A stretch of 64,000 bases of DNA from Roseiarcus sp963753135 (GCA_963753135.1 CAVWBA010000011.1:39732-103731), one strand, 5' to 3'. Shown: positions 8,807 to 19,563, numbered from the stretch's first letter. The notes: generated by a model not told the origin, from the letters alone. Translations and numbers: made by a program.

Positions 8807-9292
8807 ATGGGTAGGCTTCGCGTTGGCGCCGTAGCGTTAGCTGTCTCGTTCGCGCTTGCTCAAGGGGCCTGGGCGGCGCAGCTCAAGATCATCGATGTCA
8901 AAGCCTATGCATTCCTGGAGCACGCGGGCAAACTGTCCGATGATCTTGTGAGCAGCGGGCAGAGCCTCGTTGACGCTCCCAAGGGCGGCGCGCTCGGCGG
9001 CGACACGGCGACCGGCCTGCTCATCGACTTCACGTTCGAGGGCGACAAGAACGCCTCGCCGAAATATGCGACGGCGGTCATCGATCTCACGCAGACGGGC
9101 CGTTCCGGACAGCCGATCACCACCCACAGGGCGTTCACCAACTTCATCTTTGGCCCCGACGGGATCGAGCACAAAGCGGTGTTCCTGGACGCGGCGACCT
9201 GCATGCCGCTCGCCATTCAGGTCCATGCGGGCAAAACGGAAAAGTCGGCGAAACTCGATTTCCACTGTACGGAGACCGTCGCTCCGAAATGA
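8807..9292 (+). CDS. Secreted hypothetical protein
   Basis: 161 residues with a clear Sec signal peptide (MGRLRVGAVALAVSFALAQGAWA, cleavage near AWA-AQ). The mature part is beta-rich (LLIDFTFEGDK, YATAVIDLTQTGR, ITTHRAFTNFIF) and has two cysteines (ATCMPL and FHCTETV) that could form one disulfide. I do not recognise a family. It stands alone behind the terminator of the previous gene and converges on dapB, whose stop lies 23 bp away. Confidence 0.65.
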   Translation: MGRLRVGAVALAVSFALAQGAWAAQLKIIDVKAYAFLEHAGKLSDDLVSSGQSLVDAPKGGALGGDTATGLLIDFTFEGDKNASPKYATAVIDLTQTGRSGQPITTHRAFTNFIFGPDGIEHKAVFLDAATCMPLAIQVHAGKTEKSAKLDFHCTETVAPK

Positions 9293-9315
9293 TGCGGTCG
9301 GCGACGGAAGTCTGA

Positions 9316-10131
9316 TCAGTCCTCGCTGAGCCCCAGCACGTCCGCCATCGAATAAAGCCCCGGTTTCCGGTCTTTCGCCCATGTGACGGCCTTGAGCGCG
9401 CCTCGGGCAAAGAGCGCGCGGTCCTCGGCGTGGTGGCTTAAGGTCACCCGCTCGCCCTCGCCGGCGAAGATAACGCTATGATCGCCGACCACCGTGCCGC
9501 CGCGCAGCGAAGCGAAGCCGATATCGCCCGCTCGCCGCGCGCCGGTGAGGCCGTCACGGCCGCGCGCCGAATGGTCTTTGAGCGAGACGCCGCGGCCTTC
9601 AGCCGCCGCCTCGCCGAGCAGGAGCGCCGTGCCGGAGGGCGCATCCACCTTCATGCGATGATGCATCTCGACAACCTCGATGTCGAAATCATCGCCCAAC
9701 GCGGACGCCGCTCGCCGCGCCAGCGCAGCGAGAAGGTTGACGCCGACGCTCATGTTGCCGGAGCGCACGATCGGGGCGTGGCGCGCCGCCGCGCCGATCT
9801 TGTCGAGATCGTCGTTGCTCAAGCCTGTCGTGCCGATCACATCGGCGATGCGCGCCTGGGCGGCAAGGCCGGCGAGAGCTACGCTCGCGGCGGGGGAAGA
9901 GAAATCGATGATCGCGTCGACGTCGAGCAGCAACGGCAGCGGGTCGGCCACGATCTGAAGGCCCTTCGCCGGACAGCCCGCGAGCAGCGACGGATCCTGG
10001 CCAAGCCACGGCGAATCTTCGCGCTCGAGCGCACCGCTGAGCTTGAACCCGTCCGACTCATGAATCGTCCGGACGACCATGCGTCCCATGCGGCCGGCGG
10101 CGCCGCTGACTATCAGCCTTAGATCGGCCAT
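9316..10131 (-). CDS. dapB: 4-hydroxy-tetrahydrodipicolinate reductase
   Basis: Cytoplasmic enzyme of the diaminopimelate/lysine pathway that reduces the DapA product with NAD(P)H. Its 271 residues match the family size. The N-terminal Rossmann motif is IVSGAAGRMGR. The catalytic segment EVVEMHHRMKVDAPSGTAL contains the H-H and K-x-D-x-x-S/G-T residues, and GRDGLTGARRAGDIGFASLRGGTVVGDHSVIFAGEGERV is the conserved substrate-domain stretch. It is followed on the same strand by nothing close (convergent neighbour 23 bp away) and preceded by the DUF1330 pair. Confidence 0.95.
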   Translation of the reverse strand: MADLRLIVSGAAGRMGRMVVRTIHESDGFKLSGALEREDSPWLGQDPSLLAGCPAKGLQIVADPLPLLLDVDAIIDFSSPAASVALAGLAAQARIADVIGTTGLSNDDLDKIGAAARHAPIVRSGNMSVGVNLLAALARRAASALGDDFDIEVVEMHHRMKVDAPSGTALLLGEAAAEGRGVSLKDHSARGRDGLTGARRAGDIGFASLRGGTVVGDHSVIFAGEGERVTLSHHAEDRALFARGALKAVTWAKDRKPGLYSMADVLGLSED

Positions 10132-10155
10132 TTCCCGGCTTTCTCCGATCGACGG

Positions 10156-10461
10156 TCAGCCCGGCTGCGGGCCATCGTAGCCTTCCACGATCACGATATC
10201 CGCGACGCTGGCGGCGTCGCGAAGCTTCGCGGCTTCCCGGTATTCCTCTGAATCGTGGCACGCGACCGCAGTCTCATAGTCGCGAAACTCAATCACGACA
10301 TTACGTTCCGGCGCTTTGCCGCGGGTGACGACATGCTTGCCGCCGCGGACCAGGAAGCGCGCCCCGTATTTCGCGAATGCCGCGGCATTGGCTTTGACGT
10401 ACTCTTGATAAAGTTCGGGATCGCGCACATCGATATGGACGATCCAGTAGCCCTTCGGCAT
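10156..10461 (-). CDS. DUF1330 family protein, copy 2
   Basis: Small cytoplasmic protein of 101 residues with a ferredoxin-like (dimeric alpha/beta barrel) pattern. It begins MPKGYWIVHIDVRDPELYQEYV and contains ARFLVRGGKHVVTRGKAPERNVVIEFRDYETAVACH. It is a tandem paralogue of 10465-10752 (both start MPKGY and share the V-R-GG..E...RNVV/EF pattern), separated from it by 3 bp. The function of DUF1330 is not established. Confidence 0.85.
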   Translation of the reverse strand: MPKGYWIVHIDVRDPELYQEYVKANAAAFAKYGARFLVRGGKHVVTRGKAPERNVVIEFRDYETAVACHDSEEYREAAKLRDAASVADIVIVEGYDGPQPG

Positions 10462-10464
10462 GCG

Positions 10465-10752
10465 TCAAACTCCCTCGACCAGCACCATTTCGATTTCCGC
10501 CGCGCCTTCGCGCAAAGCCCGCGCCGCCTGGTATTGCTCGGAATGAAAATAGCGATGCGCTGCGTCGTAGCTGTCGAACTCGAGCACGACGTTGCGCGCT
10601 CGCGCCTTCCCCTCCAGCGCCTCGGTACGCCCGCCGCGCGCAAGCGCCTTGCCGCCGTGGTCGGCGATCGCCTTGGTGGCGGCCGCGGCGTAGCGCGCAT
10701 AGGCGTCGGGATTGGTGATGTCGACGCGCGAGATGACGTAACCCTTGGGCAT
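10465..10752 (-). CDS. DUF1330 family protein, copy 1
   Basis: 95-residue DUF1330 protein (MPKGYVISRVDITNPDAYARYAAAATKAI, later GGKALARGGRTEALEG and RNVVLEFDSYDAAHRYFHS). The start at 10752 has a good ribosome site (AAGGAG, 5 nt spacing); a longer frame from 10833 would run into pyrF territory and is Arg-rich. It is the first of two tandem paralogues and probably shares a transcript with pyrF, whose stop lies about 50 bp upstream. Confidence 0.85.
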   Translation of the reverse strand: MPKGYVISRVDITNPDAYARYAAAATKAIADHGGKALARGGRTEALEGKARARNVVLEFDSYDAAHRYFHSEQYQAARALREGAAEIEMVLVEGV

Positions 10753-10804
10753 GAAGGCTCCTTTGCTACGGCGTGCGGCGAGCCTAGCCCGCCTCAGCCG
10801 CCAA

Positions 10805-11530
10805 TCAAGCCAAAGCGGCTTTAATTTCCGCAACGACCTCTTCGGCGGCCGCGCGGGGATCGGGCGCCTGTGTCACCGGGCGGCCAACGACGAGATAGTC
10901 GGCGCCGTTGCGGATCGCCTCAGCAGGCGTCGCTACGCGCTTCTGGTCGCCGACCGTCCCGCCCGCGGGTCGAATGCCAGGGATGACAAGAACCAAGTCG
11001 GGGCCGACGATCTGCCGCACCATCGCCGCTTCCGCGGCGCTCGCCACCAGCCCGTCGACGCCGAGCTCAAGCGCCTGCTCGGCGCGCCGACGAACCGTCT
11101 CGACCACGCCGAAGCGGTAGACCGCGTCGAAAAGATCGGCGTCGTCGTAGGAGGTCAGGACGGTGACGGCGAGGATCTGCATTCCCGATCCCTTGGCTCC
11201 GGCGACCGCCGCGCGCATCGTCTGCGGATAGGCGTGGACGGTGAGGAACTTGGCTCCCAATTTGGCCGCCTGCGCGGTCGCGCGCTCGACAGTATTGGGA
11301 ATGTCATGCAGCTTGAGATCGAGAAAGACCCGCTTGCCCGTCGAGACGAGCTCAGAGACAAGCGGCAAACCGCCGCCATAGGCTAGCTCCATGCCAATCT
11401 TGTAAAAGCCTGTTCTGTCGCCGATGGCCGCGACAAGCCGCCTCGCGTCGCCCACCTCAGGGATGTCGAGCGCCACGATCAGACGATCGCGCGGCTGAAG
11501 TCGGCTCATCTCAGCGACCATTCGCTGCAT
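10805..11530 (-). CDS. pyrF: Orotidine 5'-phosphate decarboxylase
   Basis: Last step of UMP synthesis (OMP to UMP plus CO2), cytoplasmic TIM-barrel of 241 residues. Diagnostic segments are LIVALDIPEVGDARRLV at the start, the catalytic VFLDLKLHDIPNTVERA (Asp-Lys-x-x-Asp set), and the phosphate-binding C-terminus VIPGIRPAGGTVGDQKRVATPAEAIRNGADYLVVGRPVT. The ATG at 11530 follows AGGAGG by 7 nt, although this makes it overlap the upstream methyltransferase gene by 20 bp. The overlap suggests translational coupling. Confidence 0.95.
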   Translation of the reverse strand: MQRMVAEMSRLQPRDRLIVALDIPEVGDARRLVAAIGDRTGFYKIGMELAYGGGLPLVSELVSTGKRVFLDLKLHDIPNTVERATAQAAKLGAKFLTVHAYPQTMRAAVAGAKGSGMQILAVTVLTSYDDADLFDAVYRFGVVETVRRRAEQALELGVDGLVASAAEAAMVRQIVGPDLVLVIPGIRPAGGTVGDQKRVATPAEAIRNGADYLVVGRPVTQAPDPRAAAEEVVAEIKAALA

Positions 11531-12143
11531 CCGAAGGCCTCCTGTGGAGCCGATAGGTCCATACGAAGGCCGGCGGCAGATTCAGCAAAATCGGCTTCGA
11601 GCGAACGGCCGAATAAAGATTGGAGGAGGCCTCGCGAGGAATTGGCGACATGAGGCCGTAGGTGAACTGAACGAACACCCCGGAATGCCCCATCAGCGCG
11701 AAGGCGTCGGCGATGAGTTTCGTCCGCCGGGGAGGCGGCTGGTTGAGCAGCGGCAAGCTGGAGACCACGGCCGCGATGGGCTGGCTCGCAAACGGCGCCA
11801 GCGTAAGGGGAAGGTCATAGGCGTCGCCTTGCACGATAGCGGCGTGCGCGAAACGCTGCTTGAGAAGACGGCAGAACGCCGCGTCGTACTCGACCAGAAT
11901 GAGCCGTTCAGGCGGCAGGCCTGCTTCGAGCAGCGACCGCGTGACCGGGCCGGTGCCCGGCCCAAGCTCGACGACAAGGCCATGCGCCGGCGAGCCGACC
12001 GCGGTCGCCATTGCACGCGCCAGAGCGCGCCCCGACGGCGCGACAGCGCCGGTCAGCCGCGGCGAAGCGACGAGAGACTTAAGGAAACGCGCGCTGTCAC
12101 CGAGGCTCCGCCGCCGCAGTTCGTCCGGCGCTTGACCCTGCAT
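11511..12143 (-). CDS. PmtA-like phospholipid N-methyltransferase (SAM-dependent)
   Basis: 210-residue class I methyltransferase. Motif I is VELGPGTGPVTRSLL, preceded by SPRLTGAVAPSGRALARAM and followed by LILVEYDAAFCRLLKQRF and the YDLPL/VVSSLPLLNQP region. This is the layout of the Rhodobacter/Agrobacterium soluble phosphatidylethanolamine N-methyltransferases, which make phosphatidylcholine from PE at the membrane face. Specificity towards phospholipid is inferred from this similarity; other rRNA-methylase-like functions are possible. It is probably cotranscribed with pyrF. Confidence 0.75.
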   Translation of the reverse strand: MQGQAPDELRRRSLGDSARFLKSLVASPRLTGAVAPSGRALARAMATAVGSPAHGLVVELGPGTGPVTRSLLEAGLPPERLILVEYDAAFCRLLKQRFAHAAIVQGDAYDLPLTLAPFASQPIAAVVSSLPLLNQPPPRRTKLIADAFALMGHSGVFVQFTYGLMSPIPREASSNLYSAVRSKPILLNLPPAFVWTYRLHRRPSDAANGR

Positions 12144-12287
12144 TCCGCCTCCGCGGACCGAGCGCCGATCAAGGGCCCCGGTCAGGTCGGCGCTTATAGC
12201 GAGCGGAGGCCCGCCTGCAAAGCAGGGCGGGCTGGTTTCGATGTATATCGGACATAACTCTCAGGCCGGCCACTCTTCGGAGGACAT

Positions 12288-12710
12288 ATGTCCACGGTCG
12301 CAAAATCCTCGGTGATCGACGCCGACACGGTCGAGCGCGAGATCATCGCGCGGCTCAGGGCCGCAAAGCTTCGCCTTCGGTCCGACAAGGTGGCTTTGCG
12401 ACTCGTAGGCAGGCTCAAAGCCGCGCTGGCCAGCGTTGTTCCGGAAGGGCAGACCGTAATCTTCACAATCACCGCCCCGATAAGGCTTCCCGGGAAAACG
12501 GCTGCAGCGCTGGAAAACGTGGTGCGCGCCGCGCCTGATGCGGAGCGCCGTAAAGTCATCCACGATAACGAGGTTCGAACCCGCCGGGTGAAGGGGGTCC
12601 CGAAGCACATGCCCAAGGTGCTGGGTTTTGTGCACAATTTTGAATCGGACGCCGGCGCCATCCTTGCCTTGGTGGAAGCCCGGCTGCTCGATCCGAACGG
12701 GGACGCGTAA
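12288..12710 (+). CDS. Conserved hypothetical protein
   Basis: 140 residues, no signal peptide or membrane segment. It looks like a small cytoplasmic protein with a basic helical N-terminus (EREIIARLRAAKLRLRSDKVALRLVGRLKAAL) and one beta-rich segment (TVIFTITAPIRLPGKTA). I do not recognise the family; the EGQTVIFTITAPIRLPGKT segment is the kind of sequence seen in small nucleic-acid-associated proteins, but no function should be assigned. GGACATATGTCC, a perfect 12-bp palindrome, overlaps its ATG. It converges with dnaJ, whose stop is 23 bp away. Confidence 0.65.
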   Translation: MSTVAKSSVIDADTVEREIIARLRAAKLRLRSDKVALRLVGRLKAALASVVPEGQTVIFTITAPIRLPGKTAAALENVVRAAPDAERRKVIHDNEVRTRRVKGVPKHMPKVLGFVHNFESDAGAILALVEARLLDPNGDA

Positions 12711-12732
12711 CGTCCGGCCGAAGAACTGGCCG

Positions 12733-13848
12733 TCAGCTCCGACCCTCGAAGAACTCCTTCATCTTGGCGAAGAAGCCGGCGCTTTCCGGGTGGGTGGTGT
12801 TTGACAACTCAGAGGCAAACTCCGCCAGGAGCTCGCGTTGGCGCCGCGTCAGGTTTTGCGGCGTCTCAACGACGAGTTGAACGAAGAGGTCGCCCGAATC
12901 GCGTGCGCGCAGCACCGGCATGCCCTTGCCGCGCAGCCTCAATTGTCGCCCCGATTGGGCGCCTTCCGGGACACTGACCCTGGACTCGGTTCCATCAAGC
13001 GTCCGAACGTTGAACTCGCCGCCGAGCGCCGCCTGCACCATTGAGATCGGCACCCGGCAATAGAGGTCGGCGCCGTCACGCTGGAAGAACGCATGCGGCT
13101 TGACGGTGAGGAAAATATAGAGGTCGCCCGCAGGGCCGCCGCGCATTCCCGCTTCGCCCTCGCCGGTAAGGCGAATGCGCGTACCGTCCTCGACGCCGGC
13201 GGGGACATTGACCGACAGCGTGCGCTCGCGCGTCACGCGGCCGGAGCCAGCGCACTTGTCGCACGGATTCTCGATGGTCTGCCCGCGGCCATGGCAGGAG
13301 GGGCAGGTGCGCTCGATTGCGAAAAAGCCCTGCTGCGCGCGCACGCGTCCGTGTCCGCCGCAGGTCTTGCAGGTCGCGGGCTTCGAGCCGGCGCGCGCCC
13401 CGGAGCCTGCGCAGGCTTCGCATGCGATTGAAGTCGGCATGCGGATCGAGGCGGTTTTGCCGTGAAACGCCTCTTCGAGCGTGATCTCGAGGTTATAGCG
13501 AAGGTCGGCGCCGCGCTCCCGGCCCCCGGACTGACGTCCGCGCCGCCCGCCCATCATGTCGCCGAACAGATCGTCGAAGATGTCGGACATCGAGGCCGCA
13601 AAGCCGTCGCTCATGCCGCTCTGGTCGAAAGCGGCGTGACCGTAACGGTCGTAAGCCGCGCGCTTCTGCGCGTCCGACAGATGCTGATAAGCTTCGTTGA
13701 GCTCCTTGAACCGCGCCTCGGCCTGCTTGTCGCCGGGATGCCGGTCGGGATGGCACTGCATCGCCGCCTTGCGGAAGGCGGACTTCAGTTCGGCGTCGCT
13801 CGCCGATTTGGAAACACCCAGGGTTTCGTAAAAATCGCGCTTGGCCAT
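12733..13848 (-). CDS. dnaJ: Chaperone DnaJ (Hsp40)
   Basis: Co-chaperone that stimulates the DnaK ATPase and delivers unfolded clients. At 371 residues it is a full-length type I J-protein. In order: J domain (MAKRDFYETLGVSKSASDAELKSAFRKAAMQCHPDRHPG with the HPD loop), Gly-rich linker (DDLFGDMMGGRRGRQSGG), zinc-binding domain with four CxxCxGxG-type repeats (CEACAGSG, CKTCGGHG, CPSCHGRG, CDKCAGSG), and the substrate-binding beta domains. It lies 196 bp downstream of dnaK on the same strand, with a hairpin between. Confidence 0.97.
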   Translation of the reverse strand: MAKRDFYETLGVSKSASDAELKSAFRKAAMQCHPDRHPGDKQAEARFKELNEAYQHLSDAQKRAAYDRYGHAAFDQSGMSDGFAASMSDIFDDLFGDMMGGRRGRQSGGRERGADLRYNLEITLEEAFHGKTASIRMPTSIACEACAGSGARAGSKPATCKTCGGHGRVRAQQGFFAIERTCPSCHGRGQTIENPCDKCAGSGRVTRERTLSVNVPAGVEDGTRIRLTGEGEAGMRGGPAGDLYIFLTVKPHAFFQRDGADLYCRVPISMVQAALGGEFNVRTLDGTESRVSVPEGAQSGRQLRLRGKGMPVLRARDSGDLFVQLVVETPQNLTRRQRELLAEFASELSNTTHPESAGFFAKMKEFFEGRS

Positions 13849-14011
13849 CTTTAGCGCGCCCGCAGCCTATGCATGCCTAGACCTACTCACGCTACGCCGT
13901 GTTTCAAGAGGCTCGGACCTGTTCCCTGACGCGGAAGCCGGCGTCTTGAACGCCGGCGCTTGCAGTCAGCCCCATCTCCCCCCGCCATCGCGGCGTCCCC
14001 TAAAAGGTACA

Positions 14012-14034
14012 GTCGGCCGCTTCACGCGGCCGAC
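14012..14034 (-). terminator. Hairpin downstream of dnaK
   Basis: A 9-bp perfect stem (GTCGGCCGC with GCGGCCGAC) around a TTCAC loop lies 11 bp past the dnaK stop, with a short T-rich stretch (CCTTTTA) after it on the minus strand. It may attenuate transcription into dnaJ, giving more DnaK than DnaJ. Confidence 0.65.
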
Positions 14035-14044
14035 TTCATTTCGC

Positions 14045-15955
<1,911 letters not shown>

Positions 15956-16247
15956 TACTCACCCCTGTTCTTTTGCGGGACCGCCGAGCCCCAAAGCGGC
16001 AAGGCCTAAGAGAGGCGTTCCACCGATCGCTTCGTAGCCGACGGCTGACGTCTTCCGATCCCCATCTTTCATCCAGATTTCCGTCAATTCAGCGCGTCGT
16101 GCGCCCAAACCGGACAGTCGGGGCGTATATAGGTGGGGCGTTTTAGCGGCGCAAGGCGCGGAAGTCGTGGATTTTTCGTGTTTACACATGGCCGCGAGGC
16201 GCAGGGCGCGCTTCCCCTTTCTCGCCAGCGCCTCTACACTTGGCTCG

Positions 16248-17135
16248 ATGACTCGGCTTTTCGTCCTCTCGCTTTTTGGCCTCCTCAGCCTGGCGTTCTG
16301 TCCTCGTCCATCCTTCGGTCAATTGACGCTGCCGGGCGCGGCGCCCGCGGCTCCGGAGGGAGCCGCGACCCGTCCCAAGCCGAAGAGCGCCCACAAGGCG
16401 AGGTCGGGCGGCGAGGCCAGGCCCGGCAAGCCGACCGCCGAGGCGGGGGTTGCGAGCCTGGTCGGGCGGCCGCTCATGCTCAACGGCAAGTCGGGGCTCC
16501 TGCAGATTTCCGGCGATGACAAGGCGATCACCGTCGAGAAGCTTCAGCTCGCCGGGGAGGGCGTTTCAAACTCATCGCAGCGCTGCGTCGTCGACATCGT
16601 CGGCGAGACTCCGATCGAGGCGACAAACGTTGGCCGTCCAGACGGGCTCGAGCGGTTCGAGGTCAAAGTTCCCGCCTGCCCGATCTCGTTCGACGTTCTT
16701 GACGGCGCGGTTCTTGTGCCGACCCAAATCTCCGCCTGCGTGTTCAAGGCCGCCGATTGCCAGACCGCGCCGGGCGGCCTCTGGGGACCGGATGGAGGCC
16801 CGCTGGTCGGGGACGCGGCCAAGATCGTTAAGGAACGCGCAGAAGCGGAAAAGACGATGGGCAAGCTCGTCCGCGCGATCGAGGATCGCAGCGAGAACAA
16901 CGCGCAGGCGGCGGACCTCGTGCGCGATCAGAACGGCTTTGCTGCGCAGCGCGACGAGCTTTGCCGCGATTACGCTAAGGAGAGCCTCCACGGCTATTGT
17001 GCGTTGCGCGTGACAGAGGCGCGAACTGCGCTTTTGCAGGCGAGGCTCGATGAGCTTAGCCCCGCAACCGCTTCCAAGATGACGACCGAAAAGGGTAAAA
17101 AGTCAAAGTCGAGGAAAAGCGCCAAGCAGCCCTAA
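16248..17135 (+). CDS. Secreted hypothetical protein with LprI-like C-terminus
   Basis: 295 residues from ATG 16248, with a Sec signal peptide (MTRLFVLSLFGLLSLAFCPRPSFG). Next comes a Pro/Ala/Lys-rich linker (about 25-75), a beta-rich domain with paired cysteines (SSQRCVVDIVGETPIEATNVGRPDGLERFEVKVPACPISFDVLDGAVLVPTQISACVFKAADCQ), and a helical C-terminus (DELCRDYAKESLHGYCALRVTEARTALLQARLDEL). That last part resembles the lysozyme-inhibitor LprI/DUF1311 pattern. The tail is Lys-rich. The frame is open further upstream to 16167, but the signal peptide fixes the start. Periplasmic or surface role, function unknown. Confidence 0.7.
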   Translation: MTRLFVLSLFGLLSLAFCPRPSFGQLTLPGAAPAAPEGAATRPKPKSAHKARSGGEARPGKPTAEAGVASLVGRPLMLNGKSGLLQISGDDKAITVEKLQLAGEGVSNSSQRCVVDIVGETPIEATNVGRPDGLERFEVKVPACPISFDVLDGAVLVPTQISACVFKAADCQTAPGGLWGPDGGPLVGDAAKIVKERAEAEKTMGKLVRAIEDRSENNAQAADLVRDQNGFAAQRDELCRDYAKESLHGYCALRVTEARTALLQARLDELSPATASKMTTEKGKKSKSRKSAKQP

Positions 17136-17179
17136 AGCCGCGTCCGTGCGCTAATCCAGGGTGAGGGCGAGGTGAGCCA

Positions 17180-17783
17180 ATGACGCAAAATTCGACTGAT
17201 GTCGGCGCGGGCGCCGCGACCGGACCCAACGTCCACGCCTCGAAGTCCCTGACGGCGAAAGCGGCCGATGAGTTCCGCAAATTCCTCGTTCTCTTTTTCT
17301 ATCTTTGGATTCTGTTCGGCGTTTTCGTGCTGAACCAAGGCGTCGTCCTGCGCGAGCACGGGTTCGATTTCGCCCCGCAAGGCTTTGCCTTCATCAATGC
17401 CCTCGTCTTCGCCAAAGTCATGATGCTGTTCGAGATCTTTGATCCCGGGCGCTGGTTGCGCAAGAGGCCGCTTATCTATCCGATCCTCTATGAGAACTCT
17501 GGTTCTGACGGTCCTCTTCCTTGTCGCCCATGTGCTAGAAAAGACGCTCGAAGGACTGCTTCGCGGAAAGACAATGGCCGAGAGCATGCCCTTGATCGGC
17601 GGCGGAGGCCTCTTAGGATTGCTCAGCGCAACCGCCATCCTGTTTATCGCGCTGATCCCGTTTTTCGGCCTGAGGAATTTGAGCCTGGCCATGGGCGAAG
17701 GGCGGCTCTGGGCGGTGATTTTCGAGCAGCCTTCAGCGGAAGAGGGTGAACGCCGACGAGGCGCGCCGCAGCGTTCTGCGTAA
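17180..17783 (+). pseudogene. Membrane protein gene with one frameshift
   Basis: Two frames together make one small integral membrane protein. The first (17180 to about 17495) gives MTQNSTDVGAG, then FRKFLVLFFYLWILFGVFVLNQGVVL and FINALVFAKVMMLFEIFDPG. The second (about 17495-17783) continues RTLVLTVLFLVAHVLEKTLEGLLRGKTMAESMPLIGGGGLLGLLSATAILFIALIPFFGLRNLSLAMG. Hydrophobicity and composition change frame abruptly near 17490-17505, so a single indel splits an original protein of about 195-200 residues with four membrane helices. It could be real inactivation or a sequence error. Function unknown. Confidence 0.75.
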
Positions 17784-17900
17784 CTTTTGAGGCGCGCTGG
17801 GAAGACCGGAGACTTTATCTGTCAGGACGGCTCGGCTAGCTTAGCGCGGAGGTCGGATCCCCCGCCGCAACCAGCTTCGCCTCGCGAGGACGATCAGCCC

Positions 17901-18320
17901 ATGTGGGAAGAATTCAAGGAATTCGCGCTTAAAGGCAATGCGCTGAGCCTCGCCATCGGCGTCATCATCGGCGCGGCGTTCGGCAAGATCGTCGATGCTT
18001 TGGTCAACGACATCATCATGCCGGTCCTCGGCATCGCAGGAAAGGCAGACTTCACCAATTATTACATTCCCCTGTCTAGCAAAGTGACCGCGACCAATCT
18101 GGCGGATGCAAGAAAGCAGGGTGGCGTTCTGGCCTACGGCGACTTCGTCACAGTGGTCATCAACTTCCTCATCGTCGCCATCGCGCTCTTCGTCGCCATT
18201 AAGGCGATCAACATTATGACCCGGCGGGCGGCGAAAGAGCCTCCCGTGCCAGCCCCGCCCACGCAGGAAGTCGTTCTCCTGACCGAAATCCGCGACCAGC
18301 TCGCCAAGCGCGGCGCTTGA
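17901..18320 (+). CDS. mscL: Large-conductance mechanosensitive channel
   Basis: Inner-membrane safety valve that opens on hypo-osmotic shock; a homopentamer. 139 residues, normal for the family. MWEEFKEFALKGNALSLAIGVIIGAAFGKIVDALVNDIIMPVLG is the amphipathic N-helix plus pore helix TM1. VAYGDFVTVVINFLIVAIALFVAIKAIN (read from the sequence as LAYGDFVTVVINFL onward) is TM2, and the tail LLTEIRDQLAKR is the cytoplasmic helix bundle. The frame is open from 17787, but ATG 17901 gives the canonical start. Confidence 0.95.
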   Translation: MWEEFKEFALKGNALSLAIGVIIGAAFGKIVDALVNDIIMPVLGIAGKADFTNYYIPLSSKVTATNLADARKQGGVLAYGDFVTVVINFLIVAIALFVAIKAINIMTRRAAKEPPVPAPPTQEVVLLTEIRDQLAKRGA

Positions 18321-18330
18321 CGAGGCCGGC

Positions 18331-19563
18331 TCACTCGGCCGCGGCCACCGCTTCAGACCCGGCTTCGCCCTCCAGCTCGATAAGCCCGGAGGTCTGGCGC
18401 CTCGCAACCCAGAATGACGCCTGCGCCACGACGCCGGCGCCAACGAGCACGACCGCCGAAGCGAGCGCGGGGTTTGCGCCGAATCCCGCCACCGCAACCA
18501 GCGCGGCGCCGACCGCCATCTGGACCGAGCCGTAAAGTCCGGAGGCCGTTCCGGTCACGCGTGGATTTACGCTGATCGCCTGGACAAGGGCGGCAGGCGC
18601 CGCAGCGCCGACGCCGAGGCTGAAGGCGAACATCGTCCCGATGACGCCGGCCAGAGTCGCCCGGTCGGCGATCAAAAGGCCAAGGAAGGAAGCTGCCGCC
18701 ACGACGCTGACGGCGTTGGCCGCGACCAGAAACCGGTTGAGCGGAAACCGATCGATCAGCCGGCTTGCGAGAAAGCTGCCGAGCCAGAGGCCGGAAACCA
18801 GGAGCGCAAGATAGAGCCCGACGCTTGCGCTCGGCGCGTGCAGCGTGTCGACGAAGATGAAAGGCGCGCAAGCGATGAAGGCGTAGAGGGGGGTCGTCGC
18901 GCAAGCGCCGCCAAGGGCGTAGCCCAGAAACTGCCGGGAGCGCAGCAGGCCGATATAATCACGTCCGTATTGCGAGGCGCTGACGAACGCCGCCTCCTGC
19001 CGCGTCTCGGGAAGAACCCGCCACGCCAGTACGAAGTTGGCTGCGCCCAACGCGCTCAGCCCCATCAGGATCGTTCGCCACCCCCAAAGACCGCTGAGCG
19101 CCGCGCCGATCAGCGGAGCAATCGCAGGCCCCGCGGTCACCAGCACATTGACCAGCGCGAGGCGCCGCGCGGCCTCGTGCGCCTGCGACGTGTCGCGGAT
19201 GATGGCGCGGGCGAGCAGCAGGCCCGAACATCCCCCCAAGGCCTGGAAAAATCGCGCGATGACCAGGGTGTGCACGTCCGGGGCGAAAAGCCCGGCGACG
19301 CTGGCGATCGTGAACAGGCAGAGGCCAACCAGCAGAGCGGGCCGACGGCCAAAGCGATCCGACGCAGGCCCATAGACCAACTGACCCACAGCCAATCCCA
19401 GGATGTAGACACTGATGGTCAGCTCCAGAGCGGCGGGCGTCGCGTGGAGATCTTTGGCCGCGGCGGGCAGCGCGGGCACGAAGATGTGCATGCCGACCGG
19501 CCCGCTGAAGGTGAACAACCCCAGGAGCCAGAGCGGAACGGCGCGTTGGCGGACGAGCTTCAC
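18331..19563 (-). CDS. Bcr/CflA-family MFS multidrug exporter
   Basis: 410-residue, 12-helix drug:proton antiporter of the inner membrane. Typical of the Bcr/CflA group are PALPAAAKDLHATPAALELTISVYILGLAVGQLVYGPASDRFGRRPALLVGLCLF (TM1-TM3 with the DRFGRRP loop), the central ALGGCSGLLLARAIIRD motif, and VLVTAGPAIAPLIGAALSGLWGWRTI (motif C). Its start overlaps the end of the MarR-family gene (19560) by four bases, so regulator and pump are one operon. Substrate unknown. Confidence 0.88.
   Translation of the reverse strand: MKLVRQRAVPLWLLGLFTFSGPVGMHIFVPALPAAAKDLHATPAALELTISVYILGLAVGQLVYGPASDRFGRRPALLVGLCLFTIASVAGLFAPDVHTLVIARFFQALGGCSGLLLARAIIRDTSQAHEAARRLALVNVLVTAGPAIAPLIGAALSGLWGWRTILMGLSALGAANFVLAWRVLPETRQEAAFVSASQYGRDYIGLLRSRQFLGYALGGACATTPLYAFIACAPFIFVDTLHAPSASVGLYLALLVSGLWLGSFLASRLIDRFPLNRFLVAANAVSVVAAASFLGLLIADRATLAGVIGTMFAFSLGVGAAAPAALVQAISVNPRVTGTASGLYGSVQMAVGAALVAVAGFGANPALASAVVLVGAGVVAQASFWVARRQTSGLIELEGEAGSEAVAAAE

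Noticed and set aside
15956..16247. RpoH-type heat-shock promoter for dnaK
   Set aside because: Expected, but I could not find a convincing -35/-10 pair in the 290 bp upstream.
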